A stretch of 64,000 nucleotides of DNA from an uncultured Erysipelotrichaceae bacterium (GCA_902764545.1 CACWWC010000002.1:1-64000); one strand, 5' to 3'. Numbered from the stretch's first letter, positions 16,771-26,472 are shown. Numbers and translations: made by a program. The notes: generated by a model from the sequence alone, not told the origin.

Positions 16771-18131
16771 TCTTCAATATAATCAACAACTTCTTCAAGT
16801 CGTAAAGTAATCTGTTCCATTGTATCTCTATCTCTCAAAGTAACAGTACCATTTTCTAAAGTATCATTATCAACCGTAAGACACCACGGTGTTCCTATTG
16901 CATCACATCTTCTATACCTTTTACCAATTGATCCAGACTCATCATATGATGTCATAAAATGCTTTGAAAGTTCATTATATACGTCATTAGCCTTATCACT
17001 GTGATACTTCTTAGCAAGAGGTAATACACACACCTTATATGGAGCTAGATTTGGTGCTATTTGTAAAACTTCTCTTGTATCATTTTCTAACTGTTCTTCT
17101 TTGTAGGCATCACACAAAACAGCAAGCAGCAATCGATCAACACCAACACTTGGTTCAATAACATAAGGAACATATTTTTCGTTTGTTTCAGGATCTAAAT
17201 ACTTTATATCGGTTTTTGAACTCTTCTGATGTACAGATAAATCATAATCTGTTCTATCAGCAATTCCCCAAAGCTCTCCCCATCCCATCGGATATAAATA
17301 TTCAATATCAGTTGTCGCTTTACTATAAAAAGCTAATTCCTCGGGATTATGGTCTCTATATCTTAAATTTTCTTCTTTAAGTCCCAATTCTTTTAAGAAG
17401 TCCAAACATTTCTGTTTCCAATACTTATGCCATTCCAAATCCGTATCAGGCCTGCAAAAAAATTCATATTCCATTTGTTCAAATTCACGAGTTCTAAAAA
17501 TAAAATTTCCAGGAGTAATTTCATTTCTAAATGCTTTTCCAATTTGCCCAATACCAAATGGAATCTTTGCTCTCTGACTTCTTTGAACATTATTAAAATT
17601 AACAAATATACCCTGCGCAGTTTCACCACGTAAATATACCTTAGATGATTTATCCTCTGTAACGCCCATTTGTGTTTCAAATAATAAATTAAATTGACGA
17701 ATTCCTGTAAAGTCGTTCTTGCCACACTTTGGACAAACTATATTATTATCTTTTATAAAGCTTTCTAATTTTGCATTGTCCCAACCATCACCGGTTTCCT
17801 TACCTTCAGTAAAGTCCTCAATCAACTTATCTGCTCTATGTCTTGATTTACATCCCTTACAGTCAATTAATGGATCGGTAAAACTTGTAACATGTCCGCT
17901 GGCTACCCACACTTCAGGATTCATTATAATTGCAGCGTCAAGGCCATAACTATTTCTCTCCTCCTGAATAAACTTTTTCCACCAAGCTCTTTTTATATTT
18001 TCCTTTAATTCTCTACCTAACGGACCATAGTCCCATGAATTAGCAAGTCCACCATAAATCTCTGATCCTTGAAAAATAAAACCATATTGTTTACAATAAT
18101 TAACTATTTTTTCCATTGTAAGTTTTTCCAT
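16755..18131 (-). CDS. glyQS: Glycyl-tRNA synthetase, single-chain (alpha2) type
   Basis: Class II synthetase of the eukaryote/archaeal-like type, 458 residues. Visible are the N-terminal FIFQGSEIYGGLANSWDYGP, a zinc-like insertion with CKGCKSRH and CPKCGKNDF, motif 2 in FRNEITPGNFIFRTREFEQME, motif 3 in EPSVGVDRLLLAVL, and the anticodon-binding domain from about residue 365 (APYKVCVLPLAKKY). ATG 18131 with AGGAGG upstream. It is governed by the T-box at 18145-18265. Confidence 0.97.
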   Translation of the reverse strand: MEKLTMEKIVNYCKQYGFIFQGSEIYGGLANSWDYGPLGRELKENIKRAWWKKFIQEERNSYGLDAAIIMNPEVWVASGHVTSFTDPLIDCKGCKSRHRADKLIEDFTEGKETGDGWDNAKLESFIKDNNIVCPKCGKNDFTGIRQFNLLFETQMGVTEDKSSKVYLRGETAQGIFVNFNNVQRSQRAKIPFGIGQIGKAFRNEITPGNFIFRTREFEQMEYEFFCRPDTDLEWHKYWKQKCLDFLKELGLKEENLRYRDHNPEELAFYSKATTDIEYLYPMGWGELWGIADRTDYDLSVHQKSSKTDIKYLDPETNEKYVPYVIEPSVGVDRLLLAVLCDAYKEEQLENDTREVLQIAPNLAPYKVCVLPLAKKYHSDKANDVYNELSKHFMTSYDESGSIGKRYRRCDAIGTPWCLTVDNDTLENGTVTLRDRDTMEQITLRLEEVVDYIEERIKF

Positions 18132-18144
18132 AATAATCCTCCTA

Positions 18145-18265
18145 TAAATAAAAACACCTAGAAATTTGTAAGGACGAGTATACCCGCGGTTCCACCTTAC
18201 TTATTCTAAGTGAATCATCTCTTAATATACTGCTGCTAGGCTTTCCACACCCGTCATCGCACATA
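18145..18265 (-). promoter_or_regulatory. Gly T-box leader with unusually short 5' part
   Basis: The core GTAAGGTGGAACCGCGGG is clear at about 18183-18200. UGGA in the bulge pairs with UCCA, matching a tRNA with discriminator U as tRNA-Gly has. A terminator can form between CTTAGAATAAGTAAGG and CCTTACAAATTTCTAGG, followed by TGTTTTT. Only about 70 bases separate the core from AT-rich promoter-like DNA. They hold GACGGGTGTGGAAAGCC, with no room for a full stem I. Confidence 0.8.
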
Positions 18266-18316
18266 TAAAATATAAATATATAATAAACGATTGATAAAAA
18301 AAATGCAATCATATTA

Positions 18317-18808
18317 TCAATTTTTTACATCTTTTCTATAGCTCTTAACACCCATACTAATCATTTTATTTTTAAATTCAAAAATAAAATCATCAGCTTT
18401 ATCACTTGTAAAAGCACCTGCATAATTCATAAACTCAAATGATATATTTTTTACTATACCATAATCTATATAATACTTTTTTAACTCCAAAATAACATCA
18501 ACTACTGCCTCACATTCTAGACTATCTAATTGAGCTGAGCTTTTCCAAATTGCAATATTATTATCACAGGCGAAAATATATAATTGGGGATTACCAAACT
18601 TTTTAGTTATTTTATGTAGTAAATCATGATGATAATATTTATCATCTCTACCCATACAAAAATAATAAACCCCATCAATCATTACACTAACAGCCTTAGA
18701 AGACATAACTCCATCAGAATAATTAAAGTAATCATAAATTCCATAGTCATTAATTATTTTATTCTTGAACATTCCAAGTTTAATTTTAATTACATTACTG
18801 TCAACCAT
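18317..18808 (-). CDS. Hypothetical protein, 163 residues
   Basis: Not recognised. It is an alpha/beta protein with alternating strands (AVSVMIDGVYYFCMG, QLYIFACDNNIAIWK) and a Lys-rich C-terminus. No membrane segment. ATG 18808 with GAGGAG upstream. It lies between the ABC transporter gene and the Gly T-box; its end abuts the T-box promoter region. Confidence 0.55.
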   Translation of the reverse strand: MVDSNVIKIKLGMFKNKIINDYGIYDYFNYSDGVMSSKAVSVMIDGVYYFCMGRDDKYYHHDLLHKITKKFGNPQLYIFACDNNIAIWKSSAQLDSLECEAVVDVILELKKYYIDYGIVKNISFEFMNYAGAFTSDKADDFIFEFKNKMISMGVKSYRKDVKN

Positions 18809-18858
18809 ACATACTCCTCAAATAAGTATTATATCAAAAATCTTGAAAAACAACAAAA

Positions 18859-20592
18859 CTACTTTTCAATTTCAGCTTCATAAAGTAATTTATAATCTTT
18901 ACATGATTTTAACAATTCTTCATGACTTCCCTCAGCAACAATGCATCCCTCATCCAAAAATAGAATCTTATCACTATTTATTATAGTAGATAATCTATGT
19001 GCGATTATCATAATTGTATAATTCCCCTGTAAATTATCTATTGCTTCTTGAATATGTGACTGAGTTACATTATCAAGTGCACTTGTTGCCTCATCAAATA
19101 GAATAATTTCTGTTTTTTGAACTAAAGTTCTTGCAATAGCAAGCCTCTGCCTTTGGCCACCAGATAAACTAACTCCGCCTTCACCAACCACTGTATCATA
19201 TTTATCAGGTAATGCATTAATAAAATCCTCTAAGCATGCTACTCTACAAGCTTCAACCATCTCTTCATCAGTTAGATTATCTTTAACCAATCTTAAATTG
19301 TCCCTAATACTCAAATTAAATATATATGGATTTTGAGAAATAATTGTAATGTGCTTTCTAATTGAATCTTTATCAAGTTCCATAATATCTTCACCATCTA
19401 TTGTAATAGAACCACTCTTGTAATCATACATCTTACACAATAAATTAAATATTGTAGTTTTTCCAGACCCACTCTTTCCAACAAAAGCAATAGTAGAATG
19501 TGATTTAACTTTAAAAGATAAATTTTTAAATAAAAGCTTATCATCATAACCAAAAGAAACATTTTTAAATTCAAAGTTACCGGCAACACTATCTAAATGC
19601 TTTTTTCCAAATGATTCTTTTGGATATTTCTTACTATTAATTATCTCATTAATTCTTGATGTAGACAAATTGAAATCTTTAAGTCCTTCTAAAAGATAAC
19701 TAAAATTGCCTATAACCCAACTTACTCTGCTCATATAGTTATGTACAACCAAACTAATAGCTATACTCATATCTCCTATATAAATTAAATATACCAGTAA
19801 TGTAATCATTATTAAATCTGAAAGATCTCTTAAAAAAGAAATAAACAAATTATAATTCCGATTAACTTTTCCCATATCATATCTAGTTTTATTTAGATGA
19901 ATAAGTTTTTCATTCAATTCCTTTAAAAAACTTTTCTCAGCATTAAGCATCTTTATATCCCTGACACCACGAACTAATTCCCCAATAAAACCAGATACAT
20001 TTTCATTTTCTTTTCTAAATATCTTATCTTTTTCATTTTGTACAGAAATACGTTTTTGTTCAAAGAAACCTATAAGTGCAACACTAATAATACACATTAA
20101 AAAAACTCTTAAATCAATAATTAGAATTGCACCAAAAATACCAATATTCGTCAACAACTCAGCCAACTGATAATTTAAAAGATTAAAAACATCAGCAATT
20201 TTTGAAGTATCATTTGTCAATCTTTGTATAAAAACACCAGAAGAATTTTCATCAATTGATGAATTTTTTAATCTTAAAATTGCCTTCCCTAAATCAAACT
20301 GTAATCTTATAAATGTTTCTCTATAAGTAATTTGTGAAAAATATCTAGCTAAAAAGTTAATAACGTTTCTTATGTTCTCAACAAAAAACAAAACAAGAGC
20401 TACAAACAAAACTTGCCTTAATTTACTATTCGTTAAATTAACAATTATTTTTGCACTAACAACAGGAACAATAACACTAATAATAATATGAAAAATTCCA
20501 CATATCATAAATCCATATACTTTTAATTTTTCTTTCTTAGCATACTTCCAAGCAAATTTTAAATTTCCAAATAATTCTTTAAAAAACTTCAC
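18859..20592 (-). CDS. ABC transporter, fused membrane and ATPase domains (exporter type)
   Basis: About 577 residues: five to six membrane helices in residues 1-300, then a nucleotide-binding domain with Walker A GKSGSGKT near 370, signature LSGGQRQR near 473, Walker B IILFDEATSALD near 495 and the switch His in AHRLST. A half-transporter of this type works as a dimer. The substrate (lipid, peptide or drug) cannot be told. GTG at 20592 with GGAGG upstream is preferred; a TTG at 20607 lies inside that ribosome site. It stands alone, with no partner gene next to it. Confidence 0.93.
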   Translation of the reverse strand: MKFFKELFGNLKFAWKYAKKEKLKVYGFMICGIFHIIISVIVPVVSAKIIVNLTNSKLRQVLFVALVLFFVENIRNVINFLARYFSQITYRETFIRLQFDLGKAILRLKNSSIDENSSGVFIQRLTNDTSKIADVFNLLNYQLAELLTNIGIFGAILIIDLRVFLMCIISVALIGFFEQKRISVQNEKDKIFRKENENVSGFIGELVRGVRDIKMLNAEKSFLKELNEKLIHLNKTRYDMGKVNRNYNLFISFLRDLSDLIMITLLVYLIYIGDMSIAISLVVHNYMSRVSWVIGNFSYLLEGLKDFNLSTSRINEIINSKKYPKESFGKKHLDSVAGNFEFKNVSFGYDDKLLFKNLSFKVKSHSTIAFVGKSGSGKTTIFNLLCKMYDYKSGSITIDGEDIMELDKDSIRKHITIISQNPYIFNLSIRDNLRLVKDNLTDEEMVEACRVACLEDFINALPDKYDTVVGEGGVSLSGGQRQRLAIARTLVQKTEIILFDEATSALDNVTQSHIQEAIDNLQGNYTIMIIAHRLSTIINSDKILFLDEGCIVAEGSHEELLKSCKDYKLLYEAEIEK

Positions 20593-20644
20593 AAATATAT
20601 CCTCCAACTTAAAGTCATTATATCATAACAAGAAGCTTTTTTCT

Positions 20645-20678
20645 TAAAAAAACGACTAAGCAAAACTTTAGTCGTTTA
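20645..20678 (-). terminator. Terminator of the suf operon
   Basis: AAACGACTAA / TTAGTCGTTT stem with an eight-base loop, then seven T on the minus strand, right at the sufD stop. Confidence 0.88.
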
Positions 20679-21710
20679 TGATAATTTTTCTTCTATAATA
20701 TTTTGAACTTCATCTATTACCTTAGAATCCGAAATATTTTTTATTATTTCATTGAATTTAGCCATAACAATCAACTTCTCAGCAGCTCTTTTAGAATAAC
20801 CATGAGTCATTATATAAAATAGTTTATCCTCATCTATCCTACCAGAAGAAACACCATGAGATCCAACCACACTTTCTTCATGACACAACATTTGTGGAAG
20901 ACTTCTGCTGATACACTTATTAGAAAGCAAAATACAATTTTCATTTTCATCACCAATTGAATTAGTACACCCTTCAATAAAATCAATTGTACCTCTAAAA
21001 ACCTTTTTAGCACTACCATCAAGTACACCTTCAACTCTCATGATATTTGATGAATTAATACCATTATTATTTAAATAATAATTCATGTCTATTAGATTAT
21101 CATTATTACCTAAATAGATATTATTTAAATAGTTTTTTCCATTTTCAAATACATTACTATAAACATTATATATTCTAACATTGCCACCAATATCTAAAAT
21201 ATTATGTGTAATAGAAGAATTACTAAAAACATCATTTTCTATCGCCATTAAGTTAATACTCTTATCATTCATAAGATTTATAAATGTAATATTACCAGTA
21301 GAATTTTCACAAGATTTAACAGACTCAAATAAATGATGGGTACACATACTTTTATCACAAGATTTATAAGTAACAATAAAATTACAAGAAGACTCTTCTT
21401 CGTAAATAAAATTAATTCTATCAACTAAAAAATCACTATCCAAAAAATCATACTCAATCAAAACACTATTATCTATCTTTACATTTTTAGGTATAGTTAT
21501 ATTAACTTCAAAATAATCTGATAATTGAAGACCAATTCTAGAATTAATCTTTTTATTAGAAAACTTCTTTTCTATTATTAATTTATCAGAGCCAACTATA
21601 TTAAAATCATTTTTATTAGTAATTTGAGATAAATCAAGATCTATTACTAAATCATTAACCTTAAAATTATTTGTTGTCTTTTCTGGTAGCCTATTCAATA
21701 TATACTTCAT
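20676..21710 (-). CDS. sufD: Fe-S assembly scaffold protein SufD
   Basis: SufD pairs with SufB in the SufBC2D scaffold. 344 residues, short for the family. The C-terminal hallmark is present: FRGTIDFIEGCTNS, LLSNKCISRSLPQM, the VVGSHGVSSGRIDEDKLFY segment, and YSKRAAEKLIV. The N-terminal half is divergent and Asn-rich. ATG 21710 with AGGTGATT upstream, 8 bases after sufB. Confidence 0.92.
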   Translation of the reverse strand: MKYILNRLPEKTTNNFKVNDLVIDLDLSQITNKNDFNIVGSDKLIIEKKFSNKKINSRIGLQLSDYFEVNITIPKNVKIDNSVLIEYDFLDSDFLVDRINFIYEEESSCNFIVTYKSCDKSMCTHHLFESVKSCENSTGNITFINLMNDKSINLMAIENDVFSNSSITHNILDIGGNVRIYNVYSNVFENGKNYLNNIYLGNNDNLIDMNYYLNNNGINSSNIMRVEGVLDGSAKKVFRGTIDFIEGCTNSIGDENENCILLSNKCISRSLPQMLCHEESVVGSHGVSSGRIDEDKLFYIMTHGYSKRAAEKLIVMAKFNEIIKNISDSKVIDEVQNIIEEKLS

Positions 21711-21718
21711 CCAATCAC

Positions 21719-23128
21719 CTACCCAATAGTTCCTTCAAGTTCTAAATCAATTAATCTATTCATCTCAACTGCATACTCAACAGGAAAAGACTTTGCAATT
21801 GGCTCGGCAAATCCTCTAACAATCAATTCTTTTGCCTCTTCCTCGCTCATACCACGCGTCATCAAATAATAAATTGCTTTGTCACTTATTTTTCCAATTT
21901 TAGCTTCATGTGAAAAAATAACATCATTTGTTTCTAATGTATTTACAGGAATTGTATCACTTCTCGATATACTGTCTAGCATTAATGACTCACAAGACAA
22001 GGAAAGCTGAGAATGACTAGCATTCTTCTTAACAAGTGCATTACTTCTAAAGGTGCAAACTCCTCCATCTTTAGAAATAGATTTGGCATTAACAACAGTA
22101 CTAGTTCTAGGAGCATTATGAATAACCTTTATTCCTGTATCTAAATTCTGCCCCTTACCGGCAAAAGAGATATTTAAAAATTCACACTTCGCTCCTACTC
22201 CATTTAATACACTCAAAGGATAAAGCATAGACACCTTAGAACCAAAAGAGCCCATAATCCATTCAATCCTTCCGCCTTCAGATACATAACATTTTTTTGT
22301 ATTTAGATTTAACATATTTTTAGACCAATTCTCTATAGTAGAGAATCTCAAATATGCATCTTTTTCAATAAACAACTCAACACATCCAGCATGTAAATTT
22401 AATTCATTATATCCAGGAGCGGAACAACCTTCAATAAATTGAAGTTCAGCACCCTCATCAACTACAATTAAAGTGTGCTCAAATTGTCCGGCACCAGGAG
22501 CATTAAGTCTAAAATAGCTCTGAAGAGGTCTATCTAATTTAGCTCCCTTTGGTACATATACAAAACTACCACCTGAAAATAATGCGTAATGTAGAGCAAT
22601 ATACTTATGATCATAAATTGGAACAGCCTTTGTAAAGTACTTTCTAACTAACTCTGGATATTTCCTAATACCTTCATCAAAACTAGTATAAATAACTCCT
22701 TGTTTTTTTAAATCTTCACTTAAATTATGATAAACAATTTCTGAATCAAACTGAGCTCCACTTCCTGCAAGTGCTTTTTTTTCTGACTCAGGAATTCCTA
22801 ACTTATCAAAAACATCTCTAATATTTTCAGGAACATCTTCCCATTTTCTAACTTCTCCATCAACAGGTTTAACATAAGTAGCAATCTTATTAATATCTAA
22901 ATAACTAATATCAGGCCCCCAATCCGGATTATCCATTTTATAAAATTGAGCTAATGCCCTAAGTCTAATATCAAGAACCCAATCAGGCTCATTTTTTTCA
23001 TGAGAAATATTTTCAATAATTTCACGAGTAAGACCAAATTCTTTTTTTAAAGTAACATTATCAGAGACACCATTATAAATATTTCTAACACTATCATCAA
23101 TATATTTATCAACATCAGTTTTTGCCAC
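21719..23128 (-). CDS. sufB: Fe-S assembly scaffold protein SufB
   Basis: 469 residues, normal for SufB. The family pattern is complete: EPDWVLDIRLRALAQFYKMD, the FSGGSFVYVPKGAKLDRPLQ segment, the AGQFEHTLIVVDEGAEL strand and the HEAKIGKISDKAIYYLMTRG end. The Cys in EGCSAPGYNE belongs to the site where sulfur is passed from the desulfurase. GTG start at 23128 with AGGTGATT upstream, 8 bases after sufC. Confidence 0.97.
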   Translation of the reverse strand: MAKTDVDKYIDDSVRNIYNGVSDNVTLKKEFGLTREIIENISHEKNEPDWVLDIRLRALAQFYKMDNPDWGPDISYLDINKIATYVKPVDGEVRKWEDVPENIRDVFDKLGIPESEKKALAGSGAQFDSEIVYHNLSEDLKKQGVIYTSFDEGIRKYPELVRKYFTKAVPIYDHKYIALHYALFSGGSFVYVPKGAKLDRPLQSYFRLNAPGAGQFEHTLIVVDEGAELQFIEGCSAPGYNELNLHAGCVELFIEKDAYLRFSTIENWSKNMLNLNTKKCYVSEGGRIEWIMGSFGSKVSMLYPLSVLNGVGAKCEFLNISFAGKGQNLDTGIKVIHNAPRTSTVVNAKSISKDGGVCTFRSNALVKKNASHSQLSLSCESLMLDSISRSDTIPVNTLETNDVIFSHEAKIGKISDKAIYYLMTRGMSEEEAKELIVRGFAEPIAKSFPVEYAVEMNRLIDLELEGTIG

Positions 23129-23136
23129 ATAATCAC

Positions 23137-23880
23137 CTACTTAACAAATTCACTATAGCCATTTTCTTCAACTATTTTTGCTAAAGACCCATCCCCACTC
23201 TTTACAATCTTTCCATCAACTAAAATATGAACTTTATCAATCTTTAAATTTTCTAATATTTTAGTTGAATGTGTAATTATTAAAACAGCATTTTTATCAT
23301 TTTTATATAAACTTATTCCACGAGAAACCGTCCTAATTGCATCCACATCAAGACCTGAGTCAGTCTCATCTAATATCGCTAATTTAGGATTTAAAATAAG
23401 CATCTGAAGAATTTCATTCTTTTTCTTTTCTCCACCACTAAAACCAACATTAAAATCTCTACTAACGTATTCATATTTCATATTAAGTTCATTCATATAC
23501 TTCTCAACTTCTGTTGTAAATTTATAAAGATTAGTTTTTTCTGAAGTAATACTATGTTTTGCTGTTTTTAAAAATTGAGCAAGACTAACTCCAGGTATCT
23601 CTTCAGGAGTCTGAAATGACATAAATACACCTTTCTTCGCAATTTTATCAGTCTCTAAATTAGTTATATCCTCACCATCAAGCTTAATAGACCCCTCTGT
23701 TACAATATATCTTGGAGATGAAAAAATAGTATTAGCTAAAGTACTTTTACCAGAACCGTTAGGTCCCATTATTACATGAATCTCTCCCGGTGCTATATCC
23801 AAATTTAATCCCTTTAATATTTCTTTGTCTCTATCATCCTCCGCAATAGTACATAAATTACTTATTTCTAATAGCTTCAT
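23137..23880 (-). CDS. sufC: Fe-S assembly ATPase SufC
   Basis: SufC is an ABC-type ATPase that remodels the SufBD scaffold. 247 residues: Walker A GPNGSGKST, signature VGFSGGEKKKNE, Walker B LAILDETDSGLDVDA, switch His in ITHSTK. ATG 23880 with TAGGAGGAT upstream, 11 bases after the rrf2 gene. The order rrf2-sufC-sufB-sufD lacks sufS and sufU; a NifS-type desulfurase lies at 58101-59228. Confidence 0.97.
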   Translation of the reverse strand: MKLLEISNLCTIAEDDRDKEILKGLNLDIAPGEIHVIMGPNGSGKSTLANTIFSSPRYIVTEGSIKLDGEDITNLETDKIAKKGVFMSFQTPEEIPGVSLAQFLKTAKHSITSEKTNLYKFTTEVEKYMNELNMKYEYVSRDFNVGFSGGEKKKNEILQMLILNPKLAILDETDSGLDVDAIRTVSRGISLYKNDKNAVLIITHSTKILENLKIDKVHILVDGKIVKSGDGSLAKIVEENGYSEFVK

Positions 23881-23891
23881 ACAATATCCTC

Positions 23892-24287
23892 CTATAAATA
23901 ATCACTTAACTTTTTATTATCCAAATAGTCATTAATTTCATGACTCAAACCTTCCCATAAAGAATATGTAGAACATAACTTCTTCTTAGGACAATTATCT
24001 ACTCCTACACAAGAGGCAACATCCAAACTCCCCTCAGCAGATCTTATAATTTCTCCTATGGAATACTTAGAAGGTTCTCTCTTTAATTTATATCCACCAT
24101 CTTTACCAGTAGAAGTAATAAAAAAGTCACTCTTTCTTAGATTAATAATTATTTTTTCTAAATATTTTAAAGATATCCCCTCACTATCTGATATCTCTTT
24201 TAAAGAAATAAAATTATTATTTATATATTCTCTTCCTAAATAAATCATAACAGTTAATGCATATCTTCCCTTAGTAGAAATTTTCAT
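23892..24287 (-). CDS. Rrf2-family regulator (IscR/SufR-like) of the suf operon
   Basis: 131 residues. N-terminal winged helix with MKISTKGRYALTVMIYLG and the recognition region SLKYLEKIIINLRKSDFF. The C-terminal loop CVGVDNCPKKKLC has the three Cys spaced as in Fe-S-binding Rrf2 proteins such as IscR, so it probably senses Fe-S status. ATG 24287 with GGAGG upstream. It heads the suf operon and likely controls its own promoter through the inverted repeat at 24314-24328. Confidence 0.93.
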   Translation of the reverse strand: MKISTKGRYALTVMIYLGREYINNNFISLKEISDSEGISLKYLEKIIINLRKSDFFITSTGKDGGYKLKREPSKYSIGEIIRSAEGSLDVASCVGVDNCPKKKLCSTYSLWEGLSHEINDYLDNKKLSDYL

Positions 24288-24307
24288 ACAATTCCTCCAC
24301 AAAATAT

Positions 24308-24337
24308 ATTTTACTACTAAAAAGGTAGGAATTACAA
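24308..24337 (-). promoter_or_regulatory. suf operon promoter with probable Rrf2 operator
   Basis: TTGTAA at 24332-24337 and TAAAAT at 24308-24313 with an 18-base spacer. The spacer holds the inverted repeat CTAC-N7-GTAG (24314-24328), well placed for a repressor to block polymerase. Confidence 0.65.
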
Positions 24338-24338
24338 C

Positions 24339-24360
24339 AAAAAAAGAGATAACTCTCTAA
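24339..24360 (-). terminator. Terminator of the cyclophilin gene
   Basis: AGAGA-GTTA-TCTCT stem with seven T on the minus strand, overlapping the cyclophilin stop codon and just before the suf promoter. Confidence 0.7.
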
Positions 24361-25049
24361 TTTTTCTCAACATTTGGGTATTCTTTACCCTTTAAATCAA
24401 TAATTGCTTTTTTTATTGTTAAATTATTAACTAATTTTCCAGTATCACTATCAGCAACTCTTTCATTATCTTCTATTTTTTCAATATTATCAAATCCATC
24501 AATTACTTTCCCAAAAGCAGCATATTCACCATCTAAATAATCGCTTTTATCAAGCATGATAAAGAACTGACTTCCTGCACTATCTTTATCATTTCCCCTT
24601 GCCATAGATACTACACCTTTTTCATGTTTTAAATTATTTTCAAATCCATTAGATGAAAACTCACCCTTAATAGTGTACCCGGGACCTCCACTTCCCATAC
24701 CATCAGGGTCCCCACCTTGTAATACAAATCCAGGAACAAGTCTGTGAATCGTATTATTATCATAGAAACCACTTTTTACCAAAGAAATAAAATTATTAAC
24801 AGTATTTGGAGCTACATCAGGATATAGTTCAATAACAACACTTCCATATTTTTCTATATACATAGCAACAACGGGATTTTCCGTAGAATATTTATCTATG
24901 GAAGCCTCATTTTTTTCTATTTCGTAATCAATACCTAACATTTTTTCTTTATACTCCTTTTTAGAATTTTTTAAAGGAATAAACATTGCTACTAATAATA
25001 AAATAACAAATAATAATATTCCTAACAGTATTATCAATTTATTTTTCAC
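24357..25049 (-). CDS. Membrane-anchored cyclophilin-type peptidyl-prolyl isomerase
   Basis: 230 residues. An N-terminal hydrophobic helix (residues 4-25) after KNK makes an uncleaved anchor, with the rest outside the membrane. Residues 60-220 are a bacterial cyclophilin: NTVNNFISLVKSGFYDNNTI, HRLVPGFVLQGGDPDGMGSG, SMARGNDKDSAGSQFFIML. The catalytic Arg of the HRLVPGF block and the QFFI strand are kept. It should help fold secreted proteins. GTG start at 25049 with GAAGG upstream, directly after the FAD dehydrogenase stop. Confidence 0.95.
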   Translation of the reverse strand: MKNKLIILLGILLFVILLLVAMFIPLKNSKKEYKEKMLGIDYEIEKNEASIDKYSTENPVVAMYIEKYGSVVIELYPDVAPNTVNNFISLVKSGFYDNNTIHRLVPGFVLQGGDPDGMGSGGPGYTIKGEFSSNGFENNLKHEKGVVSMARGNDKDSAGSQFFIMLDKSDYLDGEYAAFGKVIDGFDNIEKIEDNERVADSDTGKLVNNLTIKKAIIDLKGKEYPNVEKN

Positions 25050-26450
25050 TTACTTTTCCTTCTTTCTTAAAATATCTCTTGCTGCAACCAAACCAGTGGC
25101 AGCAGCAGTAACAATATTACCCGCCTTTCCAGCTCCGTCACCAATAAAATAGACATTATAGTCTTTTAATTTAAAATTATCATCTGTCTCTATTTCATTT
25201 GAGAAAAACTTTATTTCAGGGCCATAAAGTAAAGTATCATCATTATTAACACCCGGAATAATCTTATCAAGCGTTTCTAAACCCTCTAAAATATTTGTAA
25301 TAATTCTATGAGGCATAACCAATGCCAAATCACCAGCAACACAATCCTTCAATGTTGGTTCAATAAATCCCTTCTTTAACCTATGCCATTCACTCCTTCT
25401 ACCATTCTTCAAATCTTTTAAGGACTGTATAATTGGCTTACCATCACCAAGAACATTAGCAATTCTAGCAATACTTTCTCCATAAAGTCTTGTATTAGTA
25501 ACCGGCTGAGTTAAATTTACCTTTGAAATAAACGCAAAATTAGTATTTTGACTTTTTACATCTTTCAAAGCATGACCATTTACGCATATATATCCATAAT
25601 AATTTTCTTTAGCAACAAAACCACCTGGATTAGTACAAAATGTTCTAATTTCATCTCCATAAGTATCTGTTTTAATAAATATTGTGGGATCATATATAAC
25701 ACTTGTAATATCATCCATAATATCGCGTCTAACTTCTACACGAACACCTATTTCAATACTTTGTGATAAATATGGAATATTATATTTATCAGCCAGCTCC
25801 TGAACCCACTTTGCACCAGTTCTTCCAGGAGCAACAATCACATTGCTAGCAAAAATATCAATCTTTTTATTATTCTTTTCATAGGTTATCTGGTGCTTAT
25901 CACTAGACTCACTTTTAATATCAATAACATCCGCTCTCTCAATTAAAACAACACCTTTTTTTAAAAGATAATCACATATACCATTTATATATTCTGGCAA
26001 ATGATCACTTCCTAGGTGCTTCTGTTTAATAATTAAGAGTTTAGCACCAGCAATAGCAACTTTTTTTCTAATATTAATTGCTTCATCCATATTACTAGGA
26101 TAGACTTCTGCATCCATATTAAATTTATTAAAAATTTCCTCGGTTTCATCAATCAACTTATAGGCCTCACTTAAAGACATATACTTCGTCAAATCACTTT
26201 TTCCCAATCTTGGAATATAGTTCAACTTACCATCACTAAAAGTCCCAGCTCCACCATACCCCGATAGAATTGCACAAGGATTACAATTCTGACATATTTT
26301 TTTATTATTATTCATAGGACAAACTCTATTTTTTACAAAAGAGCCTTTATCAAGTATAGCTACTTTTAAATCTTTATTTTTAAGAACAAGCTCATATGCA
26401 CTAAACAATCCAGCAGGCCCAGCTCCTACTATTACAACATCATAATTCAT
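25050..26450 (-). CDS. FAD-dependent dehydrogenase, COG2509-like
   Basis: About 466 residues. The N-terminal dinucleotide fold has VVIVGAGPAGLFSAYEL. Then come a Cys-rich loop (VCPMNN...ICQNCNPCAI) and GYGGAGTFSDGKLNY, typical of the uncharacterised FAD-dependent dehydrogenase group. The C-terminal FAD site is YFIGDGAGKAGNIVTAAATG. Electron donor and substrate are unknown. ATG 26450 with GGTGGTG upstream; the frame runs 12 codons further without a ribosome site. Confidence 0.88.
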   Translation of the reverse strand: MNYDVVIVGAGPAGLFSAYELVLKNKDLKVAILDKGSFVKNRVCPMNNNKKICQNCNPCAILSGYGGAGTFSDGKLNYIPRLGKSDLTKYMSLSEAYKLIDETEEIFNKFNMDAEVYPSNMDEAINIRKKVAIAGAKLLIIKQKHLGSDHLPEYINGICDYLLKKGVVLIERADVIDIKSESSDKHQITYEKNNKKIDIFASNVIVAPGRTGAKWVQELADKYNIPYLSQSIEIGVRVEVRRDIMDDITSVIYDPTIFIKTDTYGDEIRTFCTNPGGFVAKENYYGYICVNGHALKDVKSQNTNFAFISKVNLTQPVTNTRLYGESIARIANVLGDGKPIIQSLKDLKNGRRSEWHRLKKGFIEPTLKDCVAGDLALVMPHRIITNILEGLETLDKIIPGVNNDDTLLYGPEIKFFSNEIETDDNFKLKDYNVYFIGDGAGKAGNIVTAAATGLVAARDILRKKEK

Positions 26451-26472
26451 AATCAACACCACCCAATTAAAT

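Noticed and set aside
17393-17949. Frames on both strands within glyQS
   Set aside because: Shadows of conserved GlyRS motifs; not supported by start sites.
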